DNA of 57,943 nt from Flavobacterium sp. UBA7663 (GTDB lineage Bacteria; Bacteroidota; Bacteroidia; Flavobacteriales; Flavobacteriaceae). The stretch lies in assembly GCF_002483315.1 (NCBI RefSeq), contig NZ_DLHR01000012.1, forward strand, positions 160,407-218,349, in the 5' to 3' direction. The notes beneath the pieces are model-generated. The model did no database searches, had not been told where the DNA came from, and saw nothing but the letters and a program-made list of their open reading frames with translations. The translations under genes were made by a program, and so were the position numbers. Shown in pieces: positions 9,508 to 18,050 of the stretch. The stretch's first letter is position 1, and each line of letters begins with the position of its first letter.

Positions 9508-9816
9508 TTATAAATGGGTGTCGTTTCTATTTTTTATTACTAATTTCGAAATAAAATGTGCATTTTCATCTACAGAATTAGCAGAAGAACCTGTTACAAA
9601 AACACCTTTAAGTCCAAATTTTGAAACAATAGCATAAACGATTGCACTATCATCTGGACTTGAATTTCCTTCATATTGATAAATTTGATTTACAATATAA
9701 TTTTCGGGATGTAAAATAATCTCTTCTGAGTTTAGATTAAAATCGTATGTAAAGCCTTCATTTCTCAATTGTTTTAATGCAACCGAGACGGATGCGTACT
9801 TATATATGTTTGTCAT
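9508..9816 (-). CDS. Conserved hypothetical small protein
   Basis: About 102 residues from MTNIYKYASVSVAL (ATG 9816; a further ATG at 9837 would add seven residues). No signal peptide or membrane segment. The sequence (ALKQLRNEGFTYDFNLNSE, DDSAIVYAIVSKFGLKG) resembles short flavobacterial proteins that databases sometimes label phosphoribosylpyrophosphate-synthetase-like, but it has no PRPP-binding motif and is far too short for that enzyme. Function unknown. Single gene between dnaX and rnpB. Confidence 0.6.
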   Translation of the reverse strand: MTNIYKYASVSVALKQLRNEGFTYDFNLNSEEIILHPENYIVNQIYQYEGNSSPDDSAIVYAIVSKFGLKGVFVTGSSANSVDENAHFISKLVIKNRNDTHL

Positions 9817-9888
9817 GATATTGATTGTTAAGGGCATATAAATTTACAGTTTTTAATTTGGGCAAATACCCTACAAAACGTTAAACTC

Positions 9889-9920
9889 TTTGAATAAAAG
9901 TTAAAAAATCATTATATTTT
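9889..9920 (+). promoter_or_regulatory. rnpB promoter
   Basis: TTG (9889-9891), 21-bp gap, TATATTTT (9913-9920; seven of eight match TAnnTTTG). It places the transcript start close to the first conserved RNase P bases. Confidence 0.5.
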
Positions 9921-9930
9921 ATTGTAAGTT

Positions 9931-10250
9931 TGCACCGCAGACCGCCTTATCGTCCGTGTGTAAGCATGGGAGGAAAGTCCGGACACCAAAGAGTAGCATA
10001 GCGGGTAACGCCCGTCCGTTGAAAGGCGAGGACAAGTGCAACAGAAAGTATGTACAGGTAATGCTGTAGTGAAACCAGGTAAACTCTATGCGGTGAAATG
10101 TCAAGTATATCAGCAGTTTCTGAGTAATCAGAATAAGGGCGACTCGTCCGATGTTGAAGGGTAGACAGCTTGAGTTATGCAGTAATGCATAATCTAGATA
10201 AATGATAAGGCTTCGATTTTCGGAGACAGAATCCGGCTTATAGGTCTGCT
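9931..10250 (+). ncRNA. rnpB: RNase P RNA, bacterial class A
   Basis: Catalytic RNA that trims 5' leaders from tRNA precursors. Conserved elements in order: GGAGGAAAGTCCGGACACC (about 9970), ACAGAAAGT (about 10040), GTGAAACCAGGTAAACTC (about 10070), and GAGACAGAATCCGGCTTAT near the 3' end. GCAGACC (9937-9943) pairs with GGTCTGC (10243-10249) to close helix P1. A T run follows at once, as in an intrinsic terminator. Ends are estimated from P1 and the promoter. The 3' end lies four bases from the stop codon of the convergent DUF4328 gene. Confidence 0.95.
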
Positions 10251-10253
10251 TTT

Positions 10254-10940
10254 TTATTCAATTAAAGGAATAGGTTCATTAGTAATTTCAATACTTTTTG
10301 ATTTTTCCGTATCAAATAATTCATTTTCTACCACACTATAATCTTTGATTACTTTTATAATTATTAAGCAAAGTGGTATGGTAAAAATTTCGTTTATCAA
10401 ATTAATTGTTGTTGCATTGATAATTTCATCTAAAGTTTCAGCTTTTAAATTTAATCTCATACCAATTCTTTCTAGGAAAGAAGCAATTATCCATAATGTC
10501 CACCAAAGTCCAACAAAAGTTACATTTAATTTTTTTGTATAGTCTGGTTTAATTTTTGAAATATATTTTTCAGATTCTACATAAAGTTCCCTCATTATTT
10601 GATAAGGTCTGAAAAAATTTAGAATAGGAACAAACCATGCGCCAGCAGCCCATCCTTCGCTATGTTCAAGATGTTTTACTACTTGATGTAAATTATAATA
10701 TGCTCTTCTAAACCAAAGTATGAATAAAATATAACAACAAACGTAAACACTAAACATTATTATTCCAATAATTGACTTTCTTAAATCGTTTAATTCAGCT
10801 TCTTCTATAGTAAAACCCTCTAAGGAATTTAGCATTGAATATTGCATCAAATCAGAAATAATAGCAATGATATTTAAAATAAATATTATTGAAAATATAA
10901 TGATTAAATTTCTAGCTCTTAATTTATTATTCTTTAACAT
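10254..10940 (-). CDS. DUF4328 membrane protein
   Basis: 228 residues from MLKNNKLRARNLIIIF (ATG 10940); the open frame continues upstream only into rsmD. It has about four hydrophobic segments and the DUF4328 core RRAYYNLHQVV...GWAAGAWFVPILNFFRPYQIMRELY. The role of the family is not known. It starts 10 bp after the rsmD stop, so it is the last gene of that operon, and ends against rnpB. Confidence 0.8.
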   Translation of the reverse strand: MLKNNKLRARNLIIIFSIIFILNIIAIISDLMQYSMLNSLEGFTIEEAELNDLRKSIIGIIMFSVYVCCYILFILWFRRAYYNLHQVVKHLEHSEGWAAGAWFVPILNFFRPYQIMRELYVESEKYISKIKPDYTKKLNVTFVGLWWTLWIIASFLERIGMRLNLKAETLDEIINATTINLINEIFTIPLCLIIIKVIKDYSVVENELFDTEKSKSIEITNEPIPLIE

Positions 10941-10950
10941 ATTACAAATT

Positions 10951-11529
10951 TTATCCTTCGTCTTCCTCTTCAATATCTTCTTCTTCGTCGCTTTCAAATT
11001 CGTAAAAAGAAAATACTGAACCGCCATAACTTTTCGAAAATGAGAAATTTGTTAGGTGTTCTAGTTTCGTATGTTTGGAATGTTCTACAATCAACATACC
11101 TTCTTCATCTAAAATTTCGTTTTCAAAAATAAGCTGAATAATTTTTTCAAAATTTTCCTGACCTAAATCATAAGGAGGATCTGCAAAAATTATGTCATAA
11201 CTTGCTTTACTTTTTTCTAAGAATTTGAAAACATCACTTTTGATAACGCTAATATCTAAATCTAAATCGTTTGAAGTTTTTTTGATGAAATTGACACAAC
11301 CCATATCACCATCAACACTTGTAATTGGTCCAGCGCCACGAGAAGCAAATTCGTAACTGATATTACCAGTTCCAGCAAACAAGTCGAGTACTTTTAATCC
11401 ATGTAAATTAAAATAGTTATTCAAAATATTAAATAACGATTCCTTACACATATCGGTTGTAGGACGAACAGGTAAATTTTTAGGTGCAACTAATCTTCGC
11501 CCTTTGTGTTTTCCGGAGATAATTCTCAT
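10951..11529 (-). CDS. rsmD: 16S rRNA (guanine-966 N2)-methyltransferase
   Basis: 192 residues. MRIISGKHKGRRLVAPK and RPTTDMCKESLFNIL are the family signature. The SAM loop VLDLFAGTGNISYEFASRGA (about residues 46-65) and the catalytic DPPY box (FADPPYDLG, about 116) are intact. It methylates G966 of 16S rRNA during 30S assembly. The C-terminus carries an acidic tail (ESDEEEDIEEEDEG) not needed for the fold. Its ATG overlaps the TGA of the DUF3822 gene by 4 bp, so translation is coupled. Confidence 0.95.
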   Translation of the reverse strand: MRIISGKHKGRRLVAPKNLPVRPTTDMCKESLFNILNNYFNLHGLKVLDLFAGTGNISYEFASRGAGPITSVDGDMGCVNFIKKTSNDLDLDISVIKSDVFKFLEKSKASYDIIFADPPYDLGQENFEKIIQLIFENEILDEEGMLIVEHSKHTKLEHLTNFSFSKSYGGSVFSFYEFESDEEEDIEEEDEG

Positions 11530-12338
11530 GAATGATATAATATAAAGTGATTTCTTAAAGCAGTAGGCGTAACATCTAAGATTGAAGTTTTATTAGAAAC
11601 ATCTAATAAACTACAATTTCTAATGTATTGGAAAGCTATTTTAAAGTAAGCATCGTCTTTAGAACAATTTCCTAATATTTGAACCAAAATTGTTTCAGGA
11701 TTTAGTTGTAATTGTTCGCAAGTGAACAAAATATAGTAAATAAAATCTTCTGGTGTTTTGTATTGAAAAGAGTTGAAAAGAATCAATTGTTGATTTTTAA
11801 CCACAATTAGTTCAAAGTGTTCTTTTTGTACGTGAACAAACACTTGCTTTTCTTCTTTGTTTTTAGATAAATCGAGTAGTTGTTTTACCAAAATAGAATT
11901 CGAATTTTGATATTCAAAAGTTTCATATTGGTCTAACAAAAAGTTGTTTATATTAACGAAAGGTACATAAATGTTATTCATTTCGTAAGGAAAGATAATA
12001 TCGTGGGTAAAAAAATCAGTTTCAAAAACTTTGGTATTGTATTGCAAATAACTCGCCAAAAAGTTAGCATCAAATAGGGAAGTAGGTACAAGTGAATTCA
12101 GATTATTATCGTGTACAACCATTACTTCATCGTATGATTTGGTAAGAATTGGATAATCAACAAAAGTTCGCCACAATTGTTCTTCCATTACTTTATTTTT
12201 TTCAAAGGGAATTGACATCGTGGTCATTACCTTGTTAGAAATTAAATCAAATACACAAAAAGAAAGTCCACTCAAGGAAACCTGAATGGACAACTTTTTG
12301 TATGTTTTTTGAGTAATGTCGTTATTCGTTATTACCAT
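11526..12338 (-). CDS. DUF3822 family protein
   Basis: 270 residues. The start TQKTYKKLSIQVSLSGLSFCVFD and the repeated ASKHA-like beta patterns (VMVVHDNNLNSLVP, QVFVHVQKEHFELIVVKNQQLILFN) fit DUF3822, a Bacteroidota family nearly always found next to rsmD. Soluble, no signal peptide. Role unknown; the 4-bp overlap with rsmD and 17-bp overlap with the gene before it show a coupled operon. Confidence 0.85.
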   Translation of the reverse strand: MVITNNDITQKTYKKLSIQVSLSGLSFCVFDLISNKVMTTMSIPFEKNKVMEEQLWRTFVDYPILTKSYDEVMVVHDNNLNSLVPTSLFDANFLASYLQYNTKVFETDFFTHDIIFPYEMNNIYVPFVNINNFLLDQYETFEYQNSNSILVKQLLDLSKNKEEKQVFVHVQKEHFELIVVKNQQLILFNSFQYKTPEDFIYYILFTCEQLQLNPETILVQILGNCSKDDAYFKIAFQYIRNCSLLDVSNKTSILDVTPTALRNHFILYHS

Positions 12339-13083
12339 ATTTTTTTGGCCAGTTTCCAGTAAGAGTTACTTCTTCTAGTGAACCTAAAATAATTTGAGGA
12401 CCATTGATTTCGTCAATAGATTCTACTTTATTTTCTTGTTTTACTAATTCTTGATCTAAATCTTTTAATAAAGCATTTTTGTCAATAATAGCTTGGAATA
12501 CAGAAAGATTCATATCGTTTCTACTAACAACTCCTGTTTTCATAGATACTGGAACTTCAACTCCTCCAACTTTAACAACGTTAAGTCTTTTGTAACGATC
12601 AGAGTTTTTGAATAATGAATCTTTAACAGATACAGAACCTAATTTAGTGATGATTACTTCATCTTTAAAGAAACCTCCAACACCGTCAGCTCCTACAGTA
12701 ATTCCGAAAGCAGCATTTTTAGCAGCGTCAATAACTGCAGTATCTTTTCTAGAAATGATTTCAAATTGTCCGTTTTCTACAAATTTGATTAATTCCTCAA
12801 AAGTATCTGCATATTTCCCGTTAACAGATTTATAACCTGTTTGAAGTTTTTTAATGTCTAACATAGTTTTAACAGCAACTTCATAACGAGCTTCTTTTTC
12901 ATTCTGAAACGCAATAGGTTTCATAATAGAAGAGTATATTAAATATACAAGAAAAATAGAAATTCCCCACAATACTGCAGTGAATATTTTTTTATTTCCA
13001 GGTGTAACAAATTTATCAATTAGTTTAACCAATGCAAAGATTAAAACAATCAATACGACTAAATAAATAGCAATTTCTAGCAT
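12322..13083 (-). CDS. Conserved membrane protein, first gene of the rsmD operon
   Basis: 253 residues. Two N-terminal membrane segments (about 3-20 and 33-52: IAIYLVVLIVLIFALVKLI and IFTAVLWGISIFLVYLIY). A large domain outside the membrane follows, with a pilin-like stretch (VKTMLDIKKLQTGYKSVNGKYADTFEELIKFV). Conserved in Flavobacteriia but without a known function. It overlaps the DUF3822 gene by 17 bp and carries the operon promoter upstream. Confidence 0.75.
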   Translation of the reverse strand: MLEIAIYLVVLIVLIFALVKLIDKFVTPGNKKIFTAVLWGISIFLVYLIYSSIMKPIAFQNEKEARYEVAVKTMLDIKKLQTGYKSVNGKYADTFEELIKFVENGQFEIISRKDTAVIDAAKNAAFGITVGADGVGGFFKDEVIITKLGSVSVKDSLFKNSDRYKRLNVVKVGGVEVPVSMKTGVVSRNDMNLSVFQAIIDKNALLKDLDQELVKQENKVESIDEINGPQIILGSLEEVTLTGNWPKKYGNNE

Positions 13084-13115
13084 TTGAATAATTTATTTTT
13101 AGTTAAATAGGTACG

Positions 13116-13143
13116 CAAATCTACAATTTTTTTTTCTACACAA
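13116..13143 (-). promoter_or_regulatory. Promoter of the 13083-10254 operon
   Basis: Minus-strand TTG (13143-13141), 17-bp gap, TAGATTTG (13123-13116), an exact consensus match. The start codon at 13083 is about 30 nt downstream. Confidence 0.65.
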
Positions 13144-13168
13144 AAGAATTTCTTGTAAAAATCATCAG

Positions 13169-13176
13169 TATATTTG
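13169..13176 (+). promoter_or_regulatory. -7 element before the RecD-like helicase
   Basis: TATATTTG is an exact -7 match 30 bp before ATG 13206. The nearest TTG is only 13 bp upstream, so the -33 box is weak or shifted. Confidence 0.35.
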
Positions 13177-13205
13177 AAAAATTAATATTGGCCAAATCCA
13201 TTTTC

Positions 13206-14630
13206 ATGACTTATAAGCTGTTTTACAATTTATTACAAAATAATTTTCCGCATCAACCCACACAAAAACAAGAAGTTTTTTTTCAGAAAATTGCTGATTT
13301 CATTTTGAATTCGACTTCTGATGATATTTTTGTTCTCAAAGGTTATGCCGGAACGGGTAAAACAACCATAATTTCTACGGTTATTAATAATTTGGGCGAT
13401 GTTAATATGAAAGCAGTATTGTTAGCTCCAACAGGAAGAGCTGCAAAAGTGATTAGTAATTATTCAGGAAAGCCAGCATTTACAATTCATAAGCGAATTT
13501 ATTATCCTAAAAAAAATAAAACGGGAGGAGTGAGTTTTACTTTACAACAAAATAAATTTAAGAACACACTTTTTATAGTAGACGAGTCTTCTATGATTTC
13601 AGATACGAATCAAGATTCTAAATTATATGAAAATGGTTCTTTGTTAGATGATCTTTTCTTTTATGTAGAAGCTGGAAAAAACTGTAAATTGCTATTAATA
13701 GGAGATACCGCCCAGTTGCCGCCTGTAAATATGAGTGTAAGTCCAGCTTTGGATATTGATTCACTTTCATTACATTATCAAAAAAATGTGCATCATATCG
13801 AATTAGATGAAGTAATGCGTCAGGCAGAACATTCTGGAATTTTGTATAATGCTACTGAATTACGTGAATTATTACATTCGCATTTTATTGATACTTTTCA
13901 ATTTAAGCTAAAAGGATTTAAAGATATTGTGCGTTTGCAAGATGGATATGAAATTCAAGATGCGATTCATCAGGCGTATGATAATTATAGTATTGAAGAT
14001 ACGGTTTTCATTTTACGTTCGAATAAAAGAGCCAATCAGTATAACCAACAAATTAGAACTTCCATTTTATCCAAGGAAAGTGAAATTTCAACTGGAGATT
14101 ATATGATGGTTGTAAAAAATAATTATTTTTGGTTAAAAGAAGAATCAGAAGCTGGTTTTATTGCGAATGGCGATATCATTGAAATTTTAGAAATCAGAAA
14201 AATTCAAGAGTTATACGGATTCAAATTTGCAACTGTAAAAGTCAGAATGGTTGATTATCCCAATCAAATTCCGTTTGATACTGTTATCATGTTAGATACA
14301 ATTATGAGCGAATCACCTTCGTTAACGTATGAAGAATCGAATAAATTGTATCAAGAAGTGTTATTGGATTATGAAGACGAGCGTCAGCAATATAAAAAAT
14401 TACAGAAAGTTAAGGAAAATGAGTATTTCAATGCTTTGCAAGTTAAATTCTCTTATGCGATAACGTGTCATAAATCGCAAGGAGGTCAATGGAAAACCGT
14501 TTTTGTAGAGCAACCTTATTTAGCAAATGGTATAGATATTGATTATGTGAGATGGTTGTATACTGCCATTACGCGTGCAGAAGAAAAACTATATTTAATC
14601 GGATTTAAGGATGAATATTTTCACAATTAA
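13206..14630 (+). CDS. RecD-like ATP-dependent DNA helicase
   Basis: 474 residues from MTYKLFYNLL; a TTG six codons earlier is possible but less likely. Superfamily 1B helicase: Walker A GYAGTGKTT near residue 50, Walker B IVDESSMIS near 125, GDTAQLPPV near 170. The UvrD_C_2 region TCHKSQGGQW ... YTAITRAEEKLYLIGF is near the C-terminus. It is shorter than RecD of RecBCD or RecD2 and has no RecB/RecC neighbours, so it is a stand-alone helicase of the type common in Bacteroidota. The DUF4126 gene begins 3 bp after its stop. Confidence 0.88.
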   Translation: MTYKLFYNLLQNNFPHQPTQKQEVFFQKIADFILNSTSDDIFVLKGYAGTGKTTIISTVINNLGDVNMKAVLLAPTGRAAKVISNYSGKPAFTIHKRIYYPKKNKTGGVSFTLQQNKFKNTLFIVDESSMISDTNQDSKLYENGSLLDDLFFYVEAGKNCKLLLIGDTAQLPPVNMSVSPALDIDSLSLHYQKNVHHIELDEVMRQAEHSGILYNATELRELLHSHFIDTFQFKLKGFKDIVRLQDGYEIQDAIHQAYDNYSIEDTVFILRSNKRANQYNQQIRTSILSKESEISTGDYMMVVKNNYFWLKEESEAGFIANGDIIEILEIRKIQELYGFKFATVKVRMVDYPNQIPFDTVIMLDTIMSESPSLTYEESNKLYQEVLLDYEDERQQYKKLQKVKENEYFNALQVKFSYAITCHKSQGGQWKTVFVEQPYLANGIDIDYVRWLYTAITRAEEKLYLIGFKDEYFHN

Positions 14631-14633
14631 GCT

Positions 14634-15197
14634 ATGTTAGAAACGATAATTAGTGTTTGTCTTGGGATAGGATTAGCCGCTTCGGCTGGTTTTAGAGTGT
14701 TTGTTCCTTTGTTTGTGCTAAGTTTAGCCACACATTTTGGATACGTTCCTGTGGGCGATTCTTTTGCTTGGATTGGAAGTTTAACCGCAATTATTTGTTT
14801 GGGAATAGCCACAGTAATTGAAATTCTTGCTTATTACATTCCGTATATTGATAATTTATTAGATACTCTAGCTGTTCCTTTGGCAGGAATAGCCGGAACG
14901 GTTGTGATGGCTTCCACTTTAGTCGATTTAGATCCAATGATAACTTGGGGATTAGCTATCATAGCAGGAGGTGGAACCGCTACTGCTATAAATTCAGCAA
15001 CAGCCGTAACAAGAGCAACATCAACGGTAACTACTGGCGGAATAGGAAATCATTTAGTTTCTACTACAGAAACAGCAACGGCATCTTTTGTATCTGTTTT
15101 GGCTATTTTCTTGCCTATTATTGCTTTTATTGTAGTTATCCTTATTATTTTTGTCGGGATTAGATTGTTTAAACGATTTTTTGTTTCGAAAAAGTAA
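14634..15197 (+). CDS. DUF4126 membrane protein
   Basis: 187 residues with about five membrane segments. The Gly/Ala/Ser-rich start ISVCLGIGLAASAGFRVFVP and the central DNLLDTLAVPLAGIAGTVVMA fit DUF4126. Family function is unknown; the small hydrophobic repeats suggest a transporter or channel-like fold. It starts 3 bp after the helicase and is likely cotranscribed with it. Confidence 0.85.
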   Translation: MLETIISVCLGIGLAASAGFRVFVPLFVLSLATHFGYVPVGDSFAWIGSLTAIICLGIATVIEILAYYIPYIDNLLDTLAVPLAGIAGTVVMASTLVDLDPMITWGLAIIAGGGTATAINSATAVTRATSTVTTGGIGNHLVSTTETATASFVSVLAIFLPIIAFIVVILIIFVGIRLFKRFFVSKK

Positions 15198-15240
15198 ATT
15201 TTAAACTTCTAAACATTTAAATTTTTAACCTTTTATTCTA

Positions 15241-15969
15241 ATGAAAATCATCGCTGTAATTCCTGCTCGTTATGCATCCACACGTTTTCCTGCAAAATTA
15301 ATGCAAGATTTAGGTGGCAAAACAGTAATTCTTCGCACCTATGAAGCTGCAGTTTCTACCAATTTATTTGATGATGTTTTTGTGGTTACGGATTCCGATT
15401 TGATTTTCAACGAAATTATTTCGAATGGAGGAAAAGCCATCATGTCGATAAAAGAGCATGAAAGTGGTAGCGACAGAATTGCGGAAGCAGTTGAAAACAT
15501 GGATGTTGATGTTGTAATTAATGTGCAAGGCGATGAACCATTTATCAATAAAAAACCGTTAGAAGAGTTAATCGAAGTTTTTAAAAACGACACCGAAAAG
15601 AAAGTTGATTTGGGTTCGTTAATGTTTCAAATTACTGATAAAGAAGAAATTAATAATCCAAATAACGTAAAAGTTATTACGGACCAACAAGGTTTTGCTC
15701 TTTACTTTTCGCGTTCAGTAATTCCGTTTCCAAGAGATGAAAATGCAGGTGTTCGTTATATGAAACACATCGGAATTTATGCTTTTAGAAAAGAAGCTTT
15801 AATGGATTTTTATCGTTTACCTATGTTATCATTAGAGGCTTCTGAAAAACTAGAGCAACTTCGTTATTTAGAATACGGAAAACGCATCAAAATGGTAGAA
15901 ACTTCGCACGGAAGCATCGGAATTGATACTATTGAAGATTTAGAAAAAGCGAGAAAATTGTTATCTTAA
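15241..15969 (+). CDS. kdsB: CMP-KDO synthetase
   Basis: 242 residues. 3-deoxy-manno-octulosonate cytidylyltransferase, which activates KDO with CTP for lipid A core synthesis in the cytoplasm. The nucleotide loop IPARYASTRFPAKLM is at residues 6-20. INVQGDEPFI (about 99-108), NPNNVKV and the KHIGIYAFR stretch are all intact. The stop codon overlaps the stop of the convergent ion channel gene by 4 bp. Confidence 0.97.
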   Translation: MKIIAVIPARYASTRFPAKLMQDLGGKTVILRTYEAAVSTNLFDDVFVVTDSDLIFNEIISNGGKAIMSIKEHESGSDRIAEAVENMDVDVVINVQGDEPFINKKPLEELIEVFKNDTEKKVDLGSLMFQITDKEEINNPNNVKVITDQQGFALYFSRSVIPFPRDENAGVRYMKHIGIYAFRKEALMDFYRLPMLSLEASEKLEQLRYLEYGKRIKMVETSHGSIGIDTIEDLEKARKLLS

Positions 15970-16670
15970 ATTTCTTCATCTTCAAAATAACCTTTGCTTT
16001 TAACTTTTGTTGAGAAAAAATTTAAAAATAAGATTACAAACGACAAAAAGAATAAGGCTTGAAGACTTACTAATACTTTTCCAAAAGTGGTAATAGGGTA
16101 GTAATCTCCATATCCAATTGAATTTGAACTTATTAGGCTAAAATAAACCGAATCGAACCAATGTTCAAAAGGTTTATTCATATTATCTCCCAAAGTATAT
16201 AAAACTGCAAAAGAGACCACAACTTCAATGTAATTAAAAAACAATAATAACATTGAACGTTTATAAGAGCGAGGTCTGGAAAATAAATCGGAAGCAAAAA
16301 TCAAAGTTGGGATATACAATATCGTTTCTAATAATAAAAAGACCAATATCCAAATTACATAGTCATAATTTTGCCAGTCATTTATCAGAATTAAAAAAGG
16401 AAAAATCACCTTAGCCAAAACATACAAATCCATTGCTAAGTCTTTATATTCATGACCAAATTTATTGGCAAAATGTTTAATATAAATTCCCAAAAAGAAC
16501 AATTGAGAAATCGATAACAACAAACGAACAATCTTCTCAATCCCATTATCATCTTCATGATCATTGTTCCAAATAGAATGAATGTTTGAAATTCTCTTAT
16601 GAAGTGGACTAATTGGATGAGAATGCTTTTCACTGACTTTTCCCACTAAAAGTTTTTTTACTACGCGCAT
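15966..16670 (-). CDS. Two-pore-segment potassium channel family protein
   Basis: 234 residues with about five membrane segments after a basic N-terminus. The selectivity filter reads SNSIGYGDYYP near residue 190, followed by the inner helix VLVSLQALFFLSFVILFLNFF. That is the Ion_trans_2 pattern (TVGYGD in most members; here the Thr is replaced by Ser and Val by Ile). No RCK domain follows. It abuts the methyltransferase-like gene (1-bp overlap), suggesting one transcript. Confidence 0.85.
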   Translation of the reverse strand: MRVVKKLLVGKVSEKHSHPISPLHKRISNIHSIWNNDHEDDNGIEKIVRLLLSISQLFFLGIYIKHFANKFGHEYKDLAMDLYVLAKVIFPFLILINDWQNYDYVIWILVFLLLETILYIPTLIFASDLFSRPRSYKRSMLLLFFNYIEVVVSFAVLYTLGDNMNKPFEHWFDSVYFSLISSNSIGYGDYYPITTFGKVLVSLQALFFLSFVILFLNFFSTKVKSKGYFEDEEI

Positions 16671-17332
16671 TAGGCTAATTTTTTAATGGTAAATAATTCG
16701 TTGTGTACTTCAATTTTTGGATACAATCTAACAGAATAATTACTGTCAAATTTACTTTTATATGCAGCATTTCTTCTTCTATTTTGATAATCTAAAACCA
16801 TAGTATTAAACAGGATAAATCCATTTACATTAAGTAAAAAGTTAATACGATTAATAAAGAAATCTTCAAATAAAAAATTTGGCATTGTTGTATCCTGAAA
16901 AATGTCAATTATAATTAAATCATATTTTTCTTTAGTTTTTAAAACATATTCAAATGCATCATCAATTACAATTGAAACATTATTGTGTTTTTCTAATCCA
17001 AAGTATTTTGTTGCCAATTCTACAACAGCAGCATCAATTTCTACGCCTGTAATTTTACCTTCAAATTTTACTTCTTTTTTCAGCGTCTCAATTACGCTTC
17101 CGCCTGCAACTCCTAAAACTAAAATTGATTCAAAATTTTGAATGCGCTCGTAACCAATGTATTTCAATCCTTTTTTTAACACGCGCTGCAAACTTCCAAA
17201 AGAATAATTTGTATTCTCTGAATCTAAAACCAAATACCCATTATTCCAGGTAACTTCCAGATTTTTACTATAAACCGATTTCTTTTGATGAATTTTTATA
17301 GGGAATAAAAAACTCAATAAGCGCTTAATCAT
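16670..17332 (-). CDS. Spermidine-synthase-like methyltransferase-fold protein
   Basis: 220 residues. Rossmann SAM/decarboxy-SAM fold: ILVLGVAGGSVIETL (about 69-83), acidic ribose-binding GVEIDAAVVELA and IDIFQDTTMPNFL. The spacing resembles polyamine aminopropyltransferases, but the first 40 residues lack the full N-terminal beta domain and the usual GGGDG is GVAGGS. It may be an aminopropyltransferase or an orphan methyltransferase. Coupled to the channel gene by a 1-bp overlap. Confidence 0.75.
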   Translation of the reverse strand: MIKRLLSFLFPIKIHQKKSVYSKNLEVTWNNGYLVLDSENTNYSFGSLQRVLKKGLKYIGYERIQNFESILVLGVAGGSVIETLKKEVKFEGKITGVEIDAAVVELATKYFGLEKHNNVSIVIDDAFEYVLKTKEKYDLIIIDIFQDTTMPNFLFEDFFINRINFLLNVNGFILFNTMVLDYQNRRRNAAYKSKFDSNYSVRLYPKIEVHNELFTIKKLA

Positions 17333-17342
17333 GTAATTTTGT

Positions 17343-17371
17343 TTGTAATCGTAAATATAATTTTATTTTTG
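17343..17371 (+). promoter_or_regulatory. Promoter of the acyltransferase gene
   Basis: TTG (17343-17345), 18-bp gap, TATTTTTG (17364-17371), an exact consensus match 17 bp before ATG 17389. Confidence 0.65.
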
Positions 17372-17388
17372 TCTCAAAATAGTCTAGT

Positions 17389-17946
17389 ATGAAACAAATT
17401 ATATACAAATTTATTTTCGGTAAAATTTTCGGTTGGAAAGTAGTTGGAACTATTGCTCCAGAAGTTAAGAAGTGCGTATTAATAGCGGTTCCACATACCA
17501 GTTGGTGGGATTTTTTCCTTGGAATTTTTTCACGAGGTATTCTAAATATTGAAATTAATTATGTAGCTAAAAAGGAATTATTTGTGTTTCCGTTTAATTA
17601 TTTTTTCACTTGGACAGGAGGAACACCTTTAAATCGTCAAAAAAACGAGAACAAAGTAGATACAATTGCCAAAATATTTCAAGAAAAAGATGTTTTTAGG
17701 TTAGCAATCGCGCCAGAAGGAACTCGAAAAAAAGTAACCGAATGGAAAACGGGTTTTTATTACATGGCTTTAAAAGCAAATGTGCCAATTGTTCCAGTAG
17801 CTTTTGATTACGGAAGAAAACAAGTGGTTTACAACGAACCTTTTTATCCAACCGGAAATATAGAAGCTGATATTAAATTTTTAGAATCGTATTATAAAGG
17901 AGTCATAGGAAAAGTTCCAGAATTGAGTTATGTTCCAAAGGAATAA
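17389..17946 (+). CDS. PlsC-like 1-acylglycerol-3-phosphate acyltransferase
   Basis: 185 residues. The catalytic H-x4-D motif is VPHTSWWDFF (about residues 38-47), followed by the glycerophosphate-binding APEGTRKKVTEWKTGFYYMA (about 108-127) and PIVPVAFDYG. It is short and without clear membrane helices, like the many single-domain acyltransferases of Bacteroidota. Likely transfers acyl chains to a glycerophospholipid or aminolipid precursor at the inner membrane; the exact acceptor cannot be read from sequence. Confidence 0.88.
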   Translation: MKQIIYKFIFGKIFGWKVVGTIAPEVKKCVLIAVPHTSWWDFFLGIFSRGILNIEINYVAKKELFVFPFNYFFTWTGGTPLNRQKNENKVDTIAKIFQEKDVFRLAIAPEGTRKKVTEWKTGFYYMALKANVPIVPVAFDYGRKQVVYNEPFYPTGNIEADIKFLESYYKGVIGKVPELSYVPKE

Positions 17947-18050
17947 TCTATTTAAAGTACTTATTATTAGAAAGATAAAATAAATTTCACTCAAAATAAA
18001 ACCAAGAATAATAGTTTTTCGTAGATAGAAGAAATCAAAACTTTTAACAA

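Noticed and set aside
13188..13205. TTG start for the RecD-like helicase
   Set aside because: ATG at 13206 is a better start codon, gives a normal N-terminus and keeps more distance from the -7 box at 13169.
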